The position numbers and the translations under genes are program-made. A stretch of 64,000 nucleotides of DNA from an uncultured Bacteroides sp. GTDB lineage: Bacteria > Bacteroidota > Bacteroidia > Bacteroidales > Bacteroidaceae. Of the stretch, positions 55,497 to 64,000 are shown piece after piece (position 1 is the stretch's first letter; each line of letters starts with the position of its first letter). The DNA lies in the NCBI RefSeq assembly GCF_900547205.1, contig NZ_URFY01000009.1, positions 70,907-134,906 of the forward strand, written 5' to 3'. The notes under the pieces are model-generated. The model saw only the letters and a program-made list of their open reading frames with translations, was not told the DNA's origin and ran no database searches.

Positions 55497-55601
55497 TATT
55501 TAGCAAGATTGGATAACTTGATTCTCATTAAAAGACCTTATATTTGTCATCGAATTAAAGAGAATTATAAATCATTTCCCTAACCTATTAACAATAAAAC
55601 G

Positions 55602-55871
55602 ATGGAACAGAAATTTTGTCAGAGTTGCGGTATGCCGATAGACGACTCTACTTTTGGAAAAGAAGCAGATGGAAGCAAGAATGAAGAGTATTGCCATTAC
55701 TGCTATGCAGACGGACATTTTACCAATGAATGCACAATGGATGAAATGATTGAGCATAACTTGAACTACCTAGAAGAATTTAATAAAGATTCGGAAGTGA
55801 AATACTCGGTAGAGGAAGCACGGGCGACGATGAAAGAGTACTTTCCCCAGTTGAAGAGATGGAAACAGTAA
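55602..55871 (+). CDS. small zinc-ribbon domain protein
   Basis: This 89-residue protein starts with 'KFCQSCGMPID' and continues to 'EYCHYCYADGHFTNECTMDE', a zinc-ribbon family common in gut bacteria. The C-terminal half is helical. Function unknown. A perfect hairpin follows. Confidence 0.8.
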   Translation: MEQKFCQSCGMPIDDSTFGKEADGSKNEEYCHYCYADGHFTNECTMDEMIEHNLNYLEEFNKDSEVKYSVEEARATMKEYFPQLKRWKQ

Positions 55872-55884
55872 GATAATAAATGAG

Positions 55885-55925
55885 ATAAGCTTTCAGGAGC
55901 AAACGTTATATTCCTGAAAGCTTAT
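55885..55925. terminator. bidirectional hairpin terminator
   Basis: A perfect 14-bp stem (ATAAGCTTTCAGGA / TCCTGAAAGCTTAT) with a 13-base loop lies between the convergent zinc-ribbon and GNAT genes. Confidence 0.85.
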
Positions 55926-55968
55926 AATATATACTATCCTTGATTTAAAGGGATAAAATAGCATCAAT

Positions 55969-56235
55969 TTAACCATTCACCTCCGGATGTCTCTCCAGCC
56001 ACCTCACTGCATACGAACAAGTAGCTTTCGGCTTCATCCCATTCTCCAACGCATAGTCATAAGTAGCTTTCACCAATGCAGCCGCAATCCCCCGTCCTTC
56101 TATCGGTGGAGGTACAATCGTGTGAATAATATCAAGAGAATCACCAATCAGGCGATATTGAACAAAGGCGGTGCTACCGTCTACTTCCGTCACGAACAAA
56201 TTCTGTTCGGGATGATGAATAATTTTGTAATCCAT
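55969..56235 (-). CDS. small GNAT-type N-acetyltransferase (YidJ-like)
   Basis: This 88-residue protein has the short GNAT form: 'LDIIHTIVPPPIEGRGIAAAL' and 'YDYALENGMKPKATCSYAVRW'. The acetyl-CoA loop 'GRGIA' is present. It is encoded 3 bp after the epimerase gene, so they form a two-gene operon. Substrate unknown. Confidence 0.87.
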   Translation of the reverse strand: MDYKIIHHPEQNLFVTEVDGSTAFVQYRLIGDSLDIIHTIVPPPIEGRGIAAALVKATYDYALENGMKPKATCSYAVRWLERHPEVNG

Positions 56236-56238
56236 AAT

Positions 56239-57144
56239 CTATATTGTTTTAGAGTGTTCCAATTCATTGCAACCAACCGTATCATGCTCCATCCCCTCGA
56301 AAATCCGCCCTACAGTAGGAACGGAAAAGCGGAATCCCGCTTCCTGCAATCTTGTAGGACGGACATTCTGCCCTTCTGTCATGAAAGAAGCCGCCTCACC
56401 GTAAAGCATACGAAAAACTTTTTGCGGAACGACAAAGGTAGTCCACGCATGATATGCCTCTCCAATGGTGCGGGCAAAAGTATATTGAGAAACCCGTTGC
56501 GGAGCCACCAGATTAAATACTCCATGCATTTCCTCATGCGTGATAAAGAAATTCATAGCTCGGCATAGGTCACGAATATCTATCCAAGGAAATGGCTGTT
56601 CCCCCGGTCCAATCGCAGCAGCAATTTTCATTGTCTGTAGCGGACGAAGTATCTGTTGCATTGCACCCCCATCCGGAGAAAGGACTATTCCCAAACGAGT
56701 AATAACAAGTCTTGTTGGTGCAGGACAACGTTTGGCCTCTTTTTCCCAAGAATAACACAGGTCGGACAAAAAACCTTCGCCACGAGTGCGGGTATACTCA
56801 TCCGAATCGCAGGTAGAAGGATAATATCCTACGGCAGAAGCGGAAATCATCAACTTCGGCTTCGTCTTTACAGCATCCAGAGCACGTATAATACGATGCG
56901 TCACGACAATACGGCTGTCGAAAATCTCCCGTTTATGCTCCGGTGTCCAACGCTTGTTGATTGGTGCTCCTGCCAGGTTGATAATAACATCGCAATGTGC
57001 CAGTGTCTGAACCAAAAGTCCTGACATGCCTTCACGAAATATGGACCTCCCTAGAGGAATAATGCGATGTCCCCCCTCTTCGGTCAGATAGTTGGAAAGA
57101 TGTTTACCTATATATCCGGTAGCCCCGGTCATTGCTATATTCAT
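56239..57144 (-). CDS. TIGR01777-type NAD-dependent epimerase
   Basis: This 301-residue extended-SDR protein has the glycine motif 'MTGATGYIGKHLSNYL' at the N-terminus and 'VIINLAGAPINKRWTPEHKREI', the signature of the family (YfcH/SulA-like). A C-terminal DUF1731-type tail has 'LYGEAASFMTEGQNVRPTRL'. The natural reaction is unknown. Start and length are typical. Confidence 0.9.
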   Translation of the reverse strand: MNIAMTGATGYIGKHLSNYLTEEGGHRIIPLGRSIFREGMSGLLVQTLAHCDVIINLAGAPINKRWTPEHKREIFDSRIVVTHRIIRALDAVKTKPKLMISASAVGYYPSTCDSDEYTRTRGEGFLSDLCYSWEKEAKRCPAPTRLVITRLGIVLSPDGGAMQQILRPLQTMKIAAAIGPGEQPFPWIDIRDLCRAMNFFITHEEMHGVFNLVAPQRVSQYTFARTIGEAYHAWTTFVVPQKVFRMLYGEAASFMTEGQNVRPTRLQEAGFRFSVPTVGRIFEGMEHDTVGCNELEHSKTI

Positions 57145-57489
57145 CTTGATTCATTGTTTTTATTCTACTAGAAAAACGTATGGAATGCAGGAAAAGTTCT
57201 TTGAGAGAAACAAATGAATGGATGCTTAGACATAATTTAATAAATAGAAAGTCACTCTATTGACTTCGCCACAATGATAGTGCTATATATTCAATCCCGA
57301 ATGAAGAATAAAAAGTATTTCGTTACATTTTGATTTACATAATAATTTATATTTAGGAAAAGGATTATTCGCACTTTTACCATTCCTTCCCATTATCTAA
57401 CTTATTTTGTTCACCCTAATTTGAGCAATTCCGACTAATAAGCATTATATTTGCTGAGAATATATTTTTGAACCCTAAAAGAAAAAAAT
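57145..57489. other. 345-bp intergenic region with promoter
   Basis: No gene was recognised. A TATATTTG -7 box at 57,446-57,453 lies 36 bp before the Fpg/Nei-like gene and is its probable promoter. The opposite side must hold the epimerase promoter. Confidence 0.5.
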
Positions 57490-58329
57490 ATGATTGAAGC
57501 ACCCGAAGCGCTTTATTTATGCGAGCAACTAAATAATACTGTCAAGGGAAAACTGATTACAAACATATTCACACAGTTTACCTCTCATAAATTTGCATGG
57601 TTTTCCGGTAGTCCCGAAGAGTATTTCGAATGGCTCTCCGGCAAGACGATAGACTGCGCCCATCCGCAAGGAGGCATGGTAGAATTAACCATTGGCGACA
57701 AAGTGCTCGTGCTCACGGACGGCGTTAATCTCTGCTATTATTCTCCGGGCGAAAAACTACCGGTCAAGCATCAACTGCTGATCGGTTTTGAAGACGAGAG
57801 TTGCCTTATAGCTTCCGTGCGGATGTATGGTGCACTAATGTGCTATGACAAAGATGCTGTTAACGGCAACTTTTCCGATTACTACCTGACAGCCAAAAAC
57901 AAACCGCAGGTCATGTCCGACGATTTCACCAAAGAATACTTCCTCGGACTCATCAACGCCGAAAGTGCTCAAAAGAAATCCGCCAAAGCTTTTCTTACCA
58001 CCGAGCAAACTATTCCCGGACTAGGCAATGGTGTGCTACAGGATATTCTTTACCACACACATATCCATCCAAAGAAAAAAATCGCCGAATTAACAGACAA
58101 AGAGAGAGAATATTTGTTCTACCAAATAAAGGAGACGATGAACGACATTTACCATCAGGGCGGACGAAGTACCGAAAGTGACCTATTCGGCGAAAATGGT
58201 AAATACATTGCTTGTCTCTCCAAAGATACTGCCGGTAAGGCTTGTCCCCGTTGCGGAGAAACCATCGTGAAAGAGAATTATCTGGGCGGAAGTATCTATT
58301 ATTGTAGAGGTTGCCAGCAACTATCGTAA
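57490..58329 (+). CDS. Fpg/Nei-family DNA glycosylase-like protein
   Basis: This 279-residue protein has the H2TH-zinc-finger layout: 'TEQTIPGLGNGVLQDILYHT' in the H2TH region and the zinc finger 'CPRCGETIVKE...YYCRGC' near residue 251. Fpg and Nei use an N-terminal Pro1 (MPE) for catalysis. Here the protein starts MIEAPE, so the usual proline is replaced by Ile. The glutamate after it remains. Base excision activity is uncertain; the protein may bind DNA or RNA instead, or use a different nucleophile. Confidence 0.85.
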   Translation: MIEAPEALYLCEQLNNTVKGKLITNIFTQFTSHKFAWFSGSPEEYFEWLSGKTIDCAHPQGGMVELTIGDKVLVLTDGVNLCYYSPGEKLPVKHQLLIGFEDESCLIASVRMYGALMCYDKDAVNGNFSDYYLTAKNKPQVMSDDFTKEYFLGLINAESAQKKSAKAFLTTEQTIPGLGNGVLQDILYHTHIHPKKKIAELTDKEREYLFYQIKETMNDIYHQGGRSTESDLFGENGKYIACLSKDTAGKACPRCGETIVKENYLGGSIYYCRGCQQLS

Positions 58330-58410
58330 GTGACGCTGAAGCTAGGTTTCCATACTGAATCATTGCTATCTATTAAACTAATTTTTAAAACAATCAACCG
58401 TAATAAAGAA

Positions 58411-59391
58411 ATGAAGAAAATAACCCAAATCAACTATATCCTTACCTTTATATTAGTGTTTTGCATTGGCGCCACCATCCCCGTACTGATAGGTAGCAGT
58501 CAAGTAAGCGATCAACATTCCGTTAAATCGGAAGTGCCCTACTGTGTCACACCGCCCACCGTACCCACGCAAGCCATCTTCGACGGCGAGACAATCGACC
58601 TCCGCCGCTACGACCGCCGCGAACGGATGGACCGCGAGATGATGGCATTCACCTATATGCACTCCACCACCATGCTGTTGATAAAGCGTGCCAACCGCTA
58701 CTTCCCCATCATCGAACCCATTCTGAAAGCAAACGGCATCCCCGACGATTTCAAATACCTGATGGTGATTGAAAGTAATCTGAACAACATTGCCCGTTCT
58801 CCCGCAGGTGCTGCCGGACTATGGCAATTCATGCCTGCCACAGGACGTGAGTTCGGACTAGAAGTAAACGAGAACGTAGACGAACGTTACAACATAGAGA
58901 AAGCGACCGTTGCCGCCTGCAAATATTTCAAGCAAGCCTATGCCAAATACGGTGACTGGATGGCAGTATCTGCTGCTTACAATGCCGGACAGGCACGTAT
59001 CTCCTCACAACTCGAAAAACAATTGGCAAGCCATGCCATGGACCTTTGGCTGGTAGAAGAGACATCACGATATATGTTCCGCCTATTGGCTGCTAAAGAG
59101 ATATTCAGCAACCCCGAGCGTTACGGATTCCTGCTGAAAAGGGAACATTTGTATCCGCAAATTCCCTATAAGAAAGTTACTGTAAACACCCCCATCGACA
59201 ACCTGAGTGACTTCGCCAAGAAGCAAGGTATCACGTATGCACAACTGCGCGACGCTAACCCTTGGCTGCGCGAAACATCGCTAAAGAACAAAAGCGGAAA
59301 GACATATGTTCTTCTTATCCCTACTCAGGAAGGGATGTACTATGACCCGAAAAAAACGGTGCCATACAATTCTAATTGGGTGATTGACTGA
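58411..59391 (+). CDS. lytic transglycosylase (SLT/MltD-like) with LysM-like tail
   Basis: This 326-residue exported murein hydrolase has an N-terminal hydrophobic signal ('ILTFILVFCIGATIPVLIG'). The SLT domain has catalytic Glu in 'LMVIESNLNNIARSPAG', then 'GLWQFMPATGREFGL' and 'AVSAAYNAGQARI'. A LysM-like segment near the C-terminus ('LSDFAKKQGITYAQLRDANP') should bind peptidoglycan. The start at 58,411 fits the signal peptide; a longer frame from 58,330 does not. It cuts glycan strands to form anhydro ends. Confidence 0.92.
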   Translation: MKKITQINYILTFILVFCIGATIPVLIGSSQVSDQHSVKSEVPYCVTPPTVPTQAIFDGETIDLRRYDRRERMDREMMAFTYMHSTTMLLIKRANRYFPIIEPILKANGIPDDFKYLMVIESNLNNIARSPAGAAGLWQFMPATGREFGLEVNENVDERYNIEKATVAACKYFKQAYAKYGDWMAVSAAYNAGQARISSQLEKQLASHAMDLWLVEETSRYMFRLLAAKEIFSNPERYGFLLKREHLYPQIPYKKVTVNTPIDNLSDFAKKQGITYAQLRDANPWLRETSLKNKSGKTYVLLIPTQEGMYYDPKKTVPYNSNWVID

Positions 59392-59425
59392 CATTTTCAG
59401 ATCCTTCCCCTTTTAAACGCTATTA

Positions 59426-60313
59426 ATGATGAAACTGAAAGAAAGCATCCAGCACTTTTTGCATAACGATAAACTGAAACGCAAATTATACGTCATCATT
59501 TTCGAATCGGACACTCCGGCCGGAAAACTGTTTGACGTGATTCTTATTGCGTGCATTCTATTCAGCGTATTGTTGGTTATCATCGAAAGCCTTCAAGGAC
59601 TACCCAATTACCTGAATACTCCATTCATCATTATGGAGTATATTTTCACCGCTTTCTTCACCTTCGAATACCTGACGAGGATATACTGCTGCCCCTATCC
59701 CAAGAAGTATATTTTCAGCTTTTTCGGTATCGTCGATTTACTGGCTACTCTTCCGCTTTACATCGGTCTGCTTTTCCCCGGTGTCCGTTATTTGCTCATT
59801 ATCCGCGCCTTCCGCTTGATACGTGTGTTCCGTATTTTCAAACTATTCAACTTTCTGTATGAAGGCGAACGCTTACTGAATGCATTGAAAGACAGCAGCA
59901 AAAAAATTGCTGTGTTCTTCCTATTTGTCGTTATTCTAGTGACTTCTCTCGGTACATTGATGTATATGATAGAAGGTACGCAGCCCAACACTCAGTTTAA
60001 TAACATCCCGAACAGCATTTATTGGGCCATCGTCACCATGACCACCGTTGGCTACGGCGATATCACCCCCGACACTGCGCTCGGCAGATTTCTATCGGCT
60101 TGTGTCATGCTTATCGGCTATACCATCATTGCTGTGCCCACAGGTATTGTATCTGTTTCGATAATGAAGGAGTACAAGCGGCAGAGAGACAAGGAATGCC
60201 CCAGTTGCCATCGTTCTGGGCATGAAGACAATGCTGTATTCTGCAAATATTGCAGACACGATTTGAATACTGACGAAACAGAAGGCAGCAAGATAAAAGA
60301 AGAAGAAAAATAA
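59426..60313 (+). CDS. voltage-gated K+ channel-like ion transporter with zinc-ribbon tail
   Basis: This 295-residue six-TM channel has an S4-like arginine-rich helix ('IIRAFRLIRVFRIFKLFNF') and the K+ selectivity filter 'TVGYGD' near residue 207. The pore and S6 helix follow. The C-terminus adds a zinc-ribbon ('CPSCHRSGHEDNAVFCKYC') not typical of the core fold. It should conduct K+ across the inner membrane, with the ribbon as a possible regulator. Confidence 0.9.
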   Translation: MMKLKESIQHFLHNDKLKRKLYVIIFESDTPAGKLFDVILIACILFSVLLVIIESLQGLPNYLNTPFIIMEYIFTAFFTFEYLTRIYCCPYPKKYIFSFFGIVDLLATLPLYIGLLFPGVRYLLIIRAFRLIRVFRIFKLFNFLYEGERLLNALKDSSKKIAVFFLFVVILVTSLGTLMYMIEGTQPNTQFNNIPNSIYWAIVTMTTVGYGDITPDTALGRFLSACVMLIGYTIIAVPTGIVSVSIMKEYKRQRDKECPSCHRSGHEDNAVFCKYCRHDLNTDETEGSKIKEEEK

Positions 60314-60334
60314 AGAATCCATTGTTAGAAAGAA

Positions 60335-60703
60335 TCAATTCCTACGGCAGAACAAGCGTTCGAACAAGAAAATCAGTACGCATCCCACTGCATAACTGGC
60401 AATATCTTTCCAATCGAACGTAGAGCCCAAAATGATTCTCGCTGCCCGATTCGTTATTCCCAGCATCTCCACCAACTGAAAAAACTGCATCACCTCCACA
60501 AAGCAGGCAAAGAGAAATACATAAAACGGCATTTTCGGAATGCCTGTCGGCAGAAATATACGTACGAAGCTATACACCAGCACTACCACCAGCACATCCC
60601 CCAGATAAGGCCGCACAAAACTATCACGTACATACAAAGCTATCAAAACTTCTATGCAGAAGATGACTATAAAGCTGATAATGTAAACTATCCTTTTCTT
60701 CAT
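60335..60703 (-). CDS. DUF2809 membrane protein
   Basis: This 122-residue protein has about four hydrophobic segments and the phrase 'GDVLVVVLVYSFVRIFLP', then 'EVMQFFQLVEMLGI' and 'GSTFDWKDIASYAVGC', which fit DUF2809. Function unknown. It converges with the K+ channel gene, with 21 bp between stops. Confidence 0.85.
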   Translation of the reverse strand: MKKRIVYIISFIVIFCIEVLIALYVRDSFVRPYLGDVLVVVLVYSFVRIFLPTGIPKMPFYVFLFACFVEVMQFFQLVEMLGITNRAARIILGSTFDWKDIASYAVGCVLIFLFERLFCRRN

Positions 60704-60869
60704 TTTCTTTCAATCAACAGATTAAAATTCGATTCTAATTCTGCGAAGATACGATAAAATACAACGGTTGCATCCAAATAGTGCTAAATAATTGCCCGCA
60801 AAAAAAGAAATAATTGTATATTTATAGTTCTAAACCATTCATATAAAAACCAGAAAGGAGATTGAACGT

Positions 60870-61538
60870 ATGATGTTAAACGTTGATTTTGTATTAAGAT
60901 TGCTCGTGGCAGGGATATTGGGAGCCATCATCGGGCTCGACCGCGAATATCGTGCCAAAGAAGCCGGCTATCGAACTCACTTCCTCGTATCGCTAGGCAG
61001 TGCACTGATTATGATTGTTTCGCAATATGGATTTCAGGAGATTATCAAAGAAAGCAGTGTTTCGCTCGACCCTAGTCGTGTGGCGGCACAGGTAGTGAGC
61101 GGCATCGGCTTCATCGGTGCAGGAACCATTATCTTCCAAAAACAAATTGTACGCGGACTGACTACCGCCGCCGGAATATGGGCAACTGCCGGAATCGGAC
61201 TCGCCGTGGGTGCAGGAATGTACACCTTAGGCATCGCAGCAATGATACTAACCCTCGTCGGGCTGGAACTACTCAGTTATCTTTTCAAAAGCATTGGAAT
61301 GAAAAGCTCAATGATTACTTTCTCTGCCACTCAAAAAATTACCTTGAAGCAAATAGCAGACCGATTCAACTCAAAAGATTACCTGATAGTGTCTTACGAA
61401 ATGGAAACTATCCATGGAAGCGAAGCGGACTCTTACCAAGTGACTATGGTAATTAAATCAAAACGGAACAATGATGAAGGACATCTGCTATCACTGATAC
61501 AGGAGTTTCCGGACGTTATGGTGCAAAGGATTGAATAG
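60870..61538 (+). CDS. MgtC/SapB-family membrane protein
   Basis: This 222-residue protein has the family signature 'GILGAIIGLDREYRAKEAGY' at the N-terminus and 'VSGIGFIGAGTIIF', 'GLTTAAGIWATAGIGLAVG' after it. A C-terminal ACT-like soluble part follows the four-helix membrane domain. In pathogens MgtC affects Mg2+ adaptation and ATP synthase; in commensals the role is unknown. A good ribosome site (AGGAG) precedes the ATG. Confidence 0.92.
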   Translation: MMLNVDFVLRLLVAGILGAIIGLDREYRAKEAGYRTHFLVSLGSALIMIVSQYGFQEIIKESSVSLDPSRVAAQVVSGIGFIGAGTIIFQKQIVRGLTTAAGIWATAGIGLAVGAGMYTLGIAAMILTLVGLELLSYLFKSIGMKSSMITFSATQKITLKQIADRFNSKDYLIVSYEMETIHGSEADSYQVTMVIKSKRNNDEGHLLSLIQEFPDVMVQRIE

Positions 61539-61540
61539 TG

Positions 61541-62314
61541 CTATTTCTGCTTTTCCGTCAAATACTTCCAGTAGCGCACAGGCATATCCTTCTTATGCTT
61601 TCGCGGATTCATTCGTTCTTTAATGCATATCGCCTTGAAGTATGTTTTCCAAAGCTGCTGGAAAAGCACCTCGTCCTTGTCCATCAGGCTTTCGTCCAGC
61701 ATTCCCGTGATGAGATGTGCTTCGCGGGAATTGTCGTCAAAAGAAATGGTCGTAACCTCCTTCAAGTCATAATAAAAGCCGTAGCGGCGCTTCATATCGT
61801 ATATAATCCACTTCTGGTCGGCAAAGCGGTCTTTGAAGTGATGCACCGTCAGCGGAAGAGCATTGTATTGAGGTTCGAAAGCGGCAAAGAACGTGCCGTC
61901 CGCAGCTTTCTGAAAACGGACAAATTGCATCAAGTGCATACGTTCGCCATCTACCTTTTTCCATATCTGTGCTAATTGGAGCACGTCGGGATCGGCAAAG
62001 TTGGTTTCGATGGAACGGGGTGCGTCTATTGCTTTGCGAATATAGCGGAAGATGAGAATACCGATATCGGGAAGTTCCGAAAGCCAACTTTGCGTGAGAC
62101 AGCCTAGTGCGGTAGAAGATACTTTCTTCTGCAAACCACGCCACACACGGGCTGCTTTTTCTTCGTCGGTGACTACCGTATGGAATTCGTCGCAGAATAA
62201 AGGCAAAGTATCCCCTTCCGACAGTAAAATGTCGGGAAAGGTCTTGCGGAAATAAGCGTCGAAAACGGCTGTCAGCAGACCGTCAAAGGTTTTATCGTAG
62301 ATATAGACATTCAT
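61541..62314 (-). CDS. TIGR03915-type putative DNA repair protein
   Basis: This 257-residue protein begins 'MNVYIYDKTFDGLLTAVFDAY', the family start. It is encoded next to the radical SAM partner, as in many genomes. The pair is annotated as putative DNA modification/repair; biochemistry is not established to my knowledge. It lies 69 bp after the radical SAM gene on the same strand. It converges with mgtC, leaving only 2 bp between stops. Confidence 0.9.
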   Translation of the reverse strand: MNVYIYDKTFDGLLTAVFDAYFRKTFPDILLSEGDTLPLFCDEFHTVVTDEEKAARVWRGLQKKVSSTALGCLTQSWLSELPDIGILIFRYIRKAIDAPRSIETNFADPDVLQLAQIWKKVDGERMHLMQFVRFQKAADGTFFAAFEPQYNALPLTVHHFKDRFADQKWIIYDMKRRYGFYYDLKEVTTISFDDNSREAHLITGMLDESLMDKDEVLFQQLWKTYFKAICIKERMNPRKHKKDMPVRYWKYLTEKQK

Positions 62315-62383
62315 CGGGATTCGGATTTTTCAGTCTTTCAGTTTAGCAATTACCAGTCTTTTAGTTCAACGATTATCAATCCA

Positions 62384-63652
62384 TCATTCTCCAAAATCGA
62401 GCAGTAATTGCCGTTCGTCCACCTTCTTTTTAGGTTTCGGCAGTAGCAGGCTGCGCACCCGTTGCGGAGAAAGTTCGTGAACGGTCTGCATATGAAGAGG
62501 CAGTTCCTTGCAGGTTATGAAATATTGCGCTTTCTTCATCACCACTCCTATCTTCTTCAATTCATAGAAGCCCAGACGCGAGAAACGACGGGAAGCAACA
62601 ATCAACTTAGCCGACTTCACCCCGATGCCCGGCACACGGAGAAGCATTTCATAATCCGCTTTATTTATATCCACAGGAAACTGCTCCGGATGGCGCAAAG
62701 CCCACGAGAGCTTCGGGTCTATTTCGAGATCGAGATCCGGATAAGCATCATCCACTATTTCGTCTACTTTAAACTGGTAGAAGCGTAGCAGCCAGTCCGC
62801 CTGATAAAGCCGGTTTTCGCGCACCAACGGGGGTTGCTTCAGTGCTGGCAGACGCGTGTCGTAGGTATTTACGGATACGTAACCCGAATAGTAGACGCGC
62901 TTCATCGTAGGGCGTCCATAGAGTGCCGACGATAGAAAAAGAATATCTTTATCCGTTTCAGAGGTAGCTCCAACAATCACCTGAGTACTCTGTCCCGCAG
63001 GCGCAAAACGGGGAGCGTGGCGAAACTTCTGCCGTTCTTCCTTACTTTCCAGTACGCCTTGCTGAATATATTTCATCGGAGCAAATACACTTTTGTGGTC
63101 TTTCTCCGGTGCCAGCATTTTAAGATTTTCTTCTTTAGGGATTTCAACGTTGACACTGAGACGGTCGGCATATCGTCCGGCTTCATTCACCAGTTCGCGG
63201 CTTGCACCGGGGATGCTCTTTAGGTGGATATAGCCATTGAAATGATGCACCAGACGCAAATCTTTGGCAACACGAACAAGGCGCTCCATCGTATAGTCGG
63301 GATTGCGAACAACGCCGGAACTAAGAAATAGTCCTTCTATATAATTGCGACGGTAGAACTCCATTGTCAGTTCCACCAATTCTGAGACAGACAATGTGGC
63401 GCGCGGTAAGTCGTTGCTGCGACGATTCACGCAATAGGCACAATCGTATATGCAATAGTTGGTAAGCATGATTTTCAGCAGCGAAATGCACCGCCCGTCT
63501 TCGGCAAAGCTATGACATATTCCCCATCCTCCGACAGTGTTGCCCAGCGTGCCAGGTTTGTTGGAGCGCACCGTACCACTGGAAGCACACGAAACATCGT
63601 ACTTGGCAGACTCTGCAAGCACCTTCAGTTTGGCTAGGACATTTTCGTTCAT
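62384..63652 (-). CDS. TIGR03916-type radical SAM putative DNA repair protein
   Basis: This 422-residue protein has the radical SAM cluster motif in 'NYCIYDCAYCVNRR' (C-x3-C-x2-C). A helix-hairpin-helix near the C-terminus ('MLLRVPGIGVKSAKLIVASR') suggests DNA binding. The start at 63,652 (MNENVLAKLK) is chosen because a TATATTTG box (63,677-63,684, minus strand) overlaps the upstream TTG. It forms a likely operon with the TIGR03915 gene. Proposed role: modification or repair of damaged bases, by family annotation only. Confidence 0.92.
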   Translation of the reverse strand: MNENVLAKLKVLAESAKYDVSCASSGTVRSNKPGTLGNTVGGWGICHSFAEDGRCISLLKIMLTNYCIYDCAYCVNRRSNDLPRATLSVSELVELTMEFYRRNYIEGLFLSSGVVRNPDYTMERLVRVAKDLRLVHHFNGYIHLKSIPGASRELVNEAGRYADRLSVNVEIPKEENLKMLAPEKDHKSVFAPMKYIQQGVLESKEERQKFRHAPRFAPAGQSTQVIVGATSETDKDILFLSSALYGRPTMKRVYYSGYVSVNTYDTRLPALKQPPLVRENRLYQADWLLRFYQFKVDEIVDDAYPDLDLEIDPKLSWALRHPEQFPVDINKADYEMLLRVPGIGVKSAKLIVASRRFSRLGFYELKKIGVVMKKAQYFITCKELPLHMQTVHELSPQRVRSLLLPKPKKKVDERQLLLDFGE

Positions 63653-63684
63653 GATTTCTCTTCTGAATAACTTCCGCAAATATA

Positions 63685-63946
63685 CGATTTTGTTTTGAGA
63701 TACCTACGGCGGCACTCTCTCTAATATAATACCCGTATGCTTATCTCTATTTCTTTTAGTATCTTTATCATTTTTTTGTCTACAATTCCGTAGTCGTCCC
63801 ATTGCATTAAAACCATTGTTCCGTTGCAGCGGGACGACCAACTTAGTGTACAAAAAATCCTAAGTCGATGCAGAGAAAAGTCTAAAATGCTGCACTGATA
63901 ATGCCAAATCATTGAAATAGGATTTGTAGCGTTTGTTAGTAGTAAA
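63685..63946. other. intergenic region beside group II intron end
   Basis: Nothing coding is supported here. The region separates the radical SAM promoter from the intron-like sequence. Confidence 0.4.
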
Positions 63947-64000
63947 ATCGAGTAGGAGAAACGGGATTATTTCCCGTTTCGACCTCTCACACCACCGTGC
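63947..64000 (-). ncRNA. 3' end of a group II intron (domains V/VI), partial
   Basis: Read on the minus strand the sequence is GCACGGTGGTGTGAGAGG, then a hairpin CGAAACGGGA/TCCCGTTTC, then CCTACTCGAT. The last part has the branch-point A seven nucleotides before the predicted 3' end at 63,947, as in group IIB introns. The rest of the intron lies beyond the right edge. No reverse transcriptase can be seen. Confidence 0.6.

Overview
The window looks like a Bacteroides chromosome, probably from the thetaiotaomicron/ovatus side of the genus. The evidence is the recurring Bacteroidetes promoter shape (TTTG, about 19-20 bases, TAnnTTTG), families typical of the genus (BT4734-like VapE protein, DUF6078, CfxA/CepA-type class A beta-lactamase, DUF4372-type IS4 remnant) and the overall base composition. 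The species call is inference. No tRNA, rRNA or CRISPR array was recognised.

Positions 1 to about 25,000 are an integrated mobilizable element. It carries a partial HTH protein, a tyrosine integrase, a HipB-HipA pair, a DNA-binding/primase-helicase/TOPRIM replication set, a candidate oriT, a small mobilization protein and a MOBP-type relaxase. Its cargo is one colinear run of defence genes (9,573-24,335): XRE regulator, PLD-SNF2 helicase, Eco57I-like adenine methyltransferase, DUF262/HNH-like protein, a small SLOG/DprA-like protein, then the two-gene Kiwa system (KwaA, KwaB) and a Fic gene. The first five genes do not match a named defence system that I can recall, and are the best candidate for something undescribed. 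A 2,857-bp IS21-family element with a 6-bp target duplication splits the Fic gene. A truncated IS4-type transposase marks the right side of the element.

Positions 25,243-30,605 hold ordinary chromosomal genes (hybrid histidine kinase, TrmH-type methyltransferase, zinc alcohol dehydrogenase). A second, minus-strand defence island follows (30,651-41,195): McrBC with two PUA-like reader domains, a SEC-C protein and a complete Wadjet JetABCD operon. From 41,401 to 45,924 there is a DUF6078 gene, a VapE-like gene with a striking 22-bp-period palindrome array upstream, an MNT-HEPN protein and an Rpn-family gene that has lost its catalytic core.

Positions 46,068-63,652 are housekeeping and accessory metabolism: beta-lactamase, a VOC-GNAT-GNAT fusion, a choloylglycine-hydrolase-like enzyme, a MaoC-like protein, an RluA pseudouridine synthase, a MATE transporter, several small zinc-ribbon proteins, SDR enzymes, an Fpg/Nei-like protein, a lytic transglycosylase, a K+ channel, an MgtC protein and a paired DNA-repair-associated radical SAM/partner operon. 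The last 54 bases look like the 3' end (domains V/VI) of a group II intron on the minus strand.
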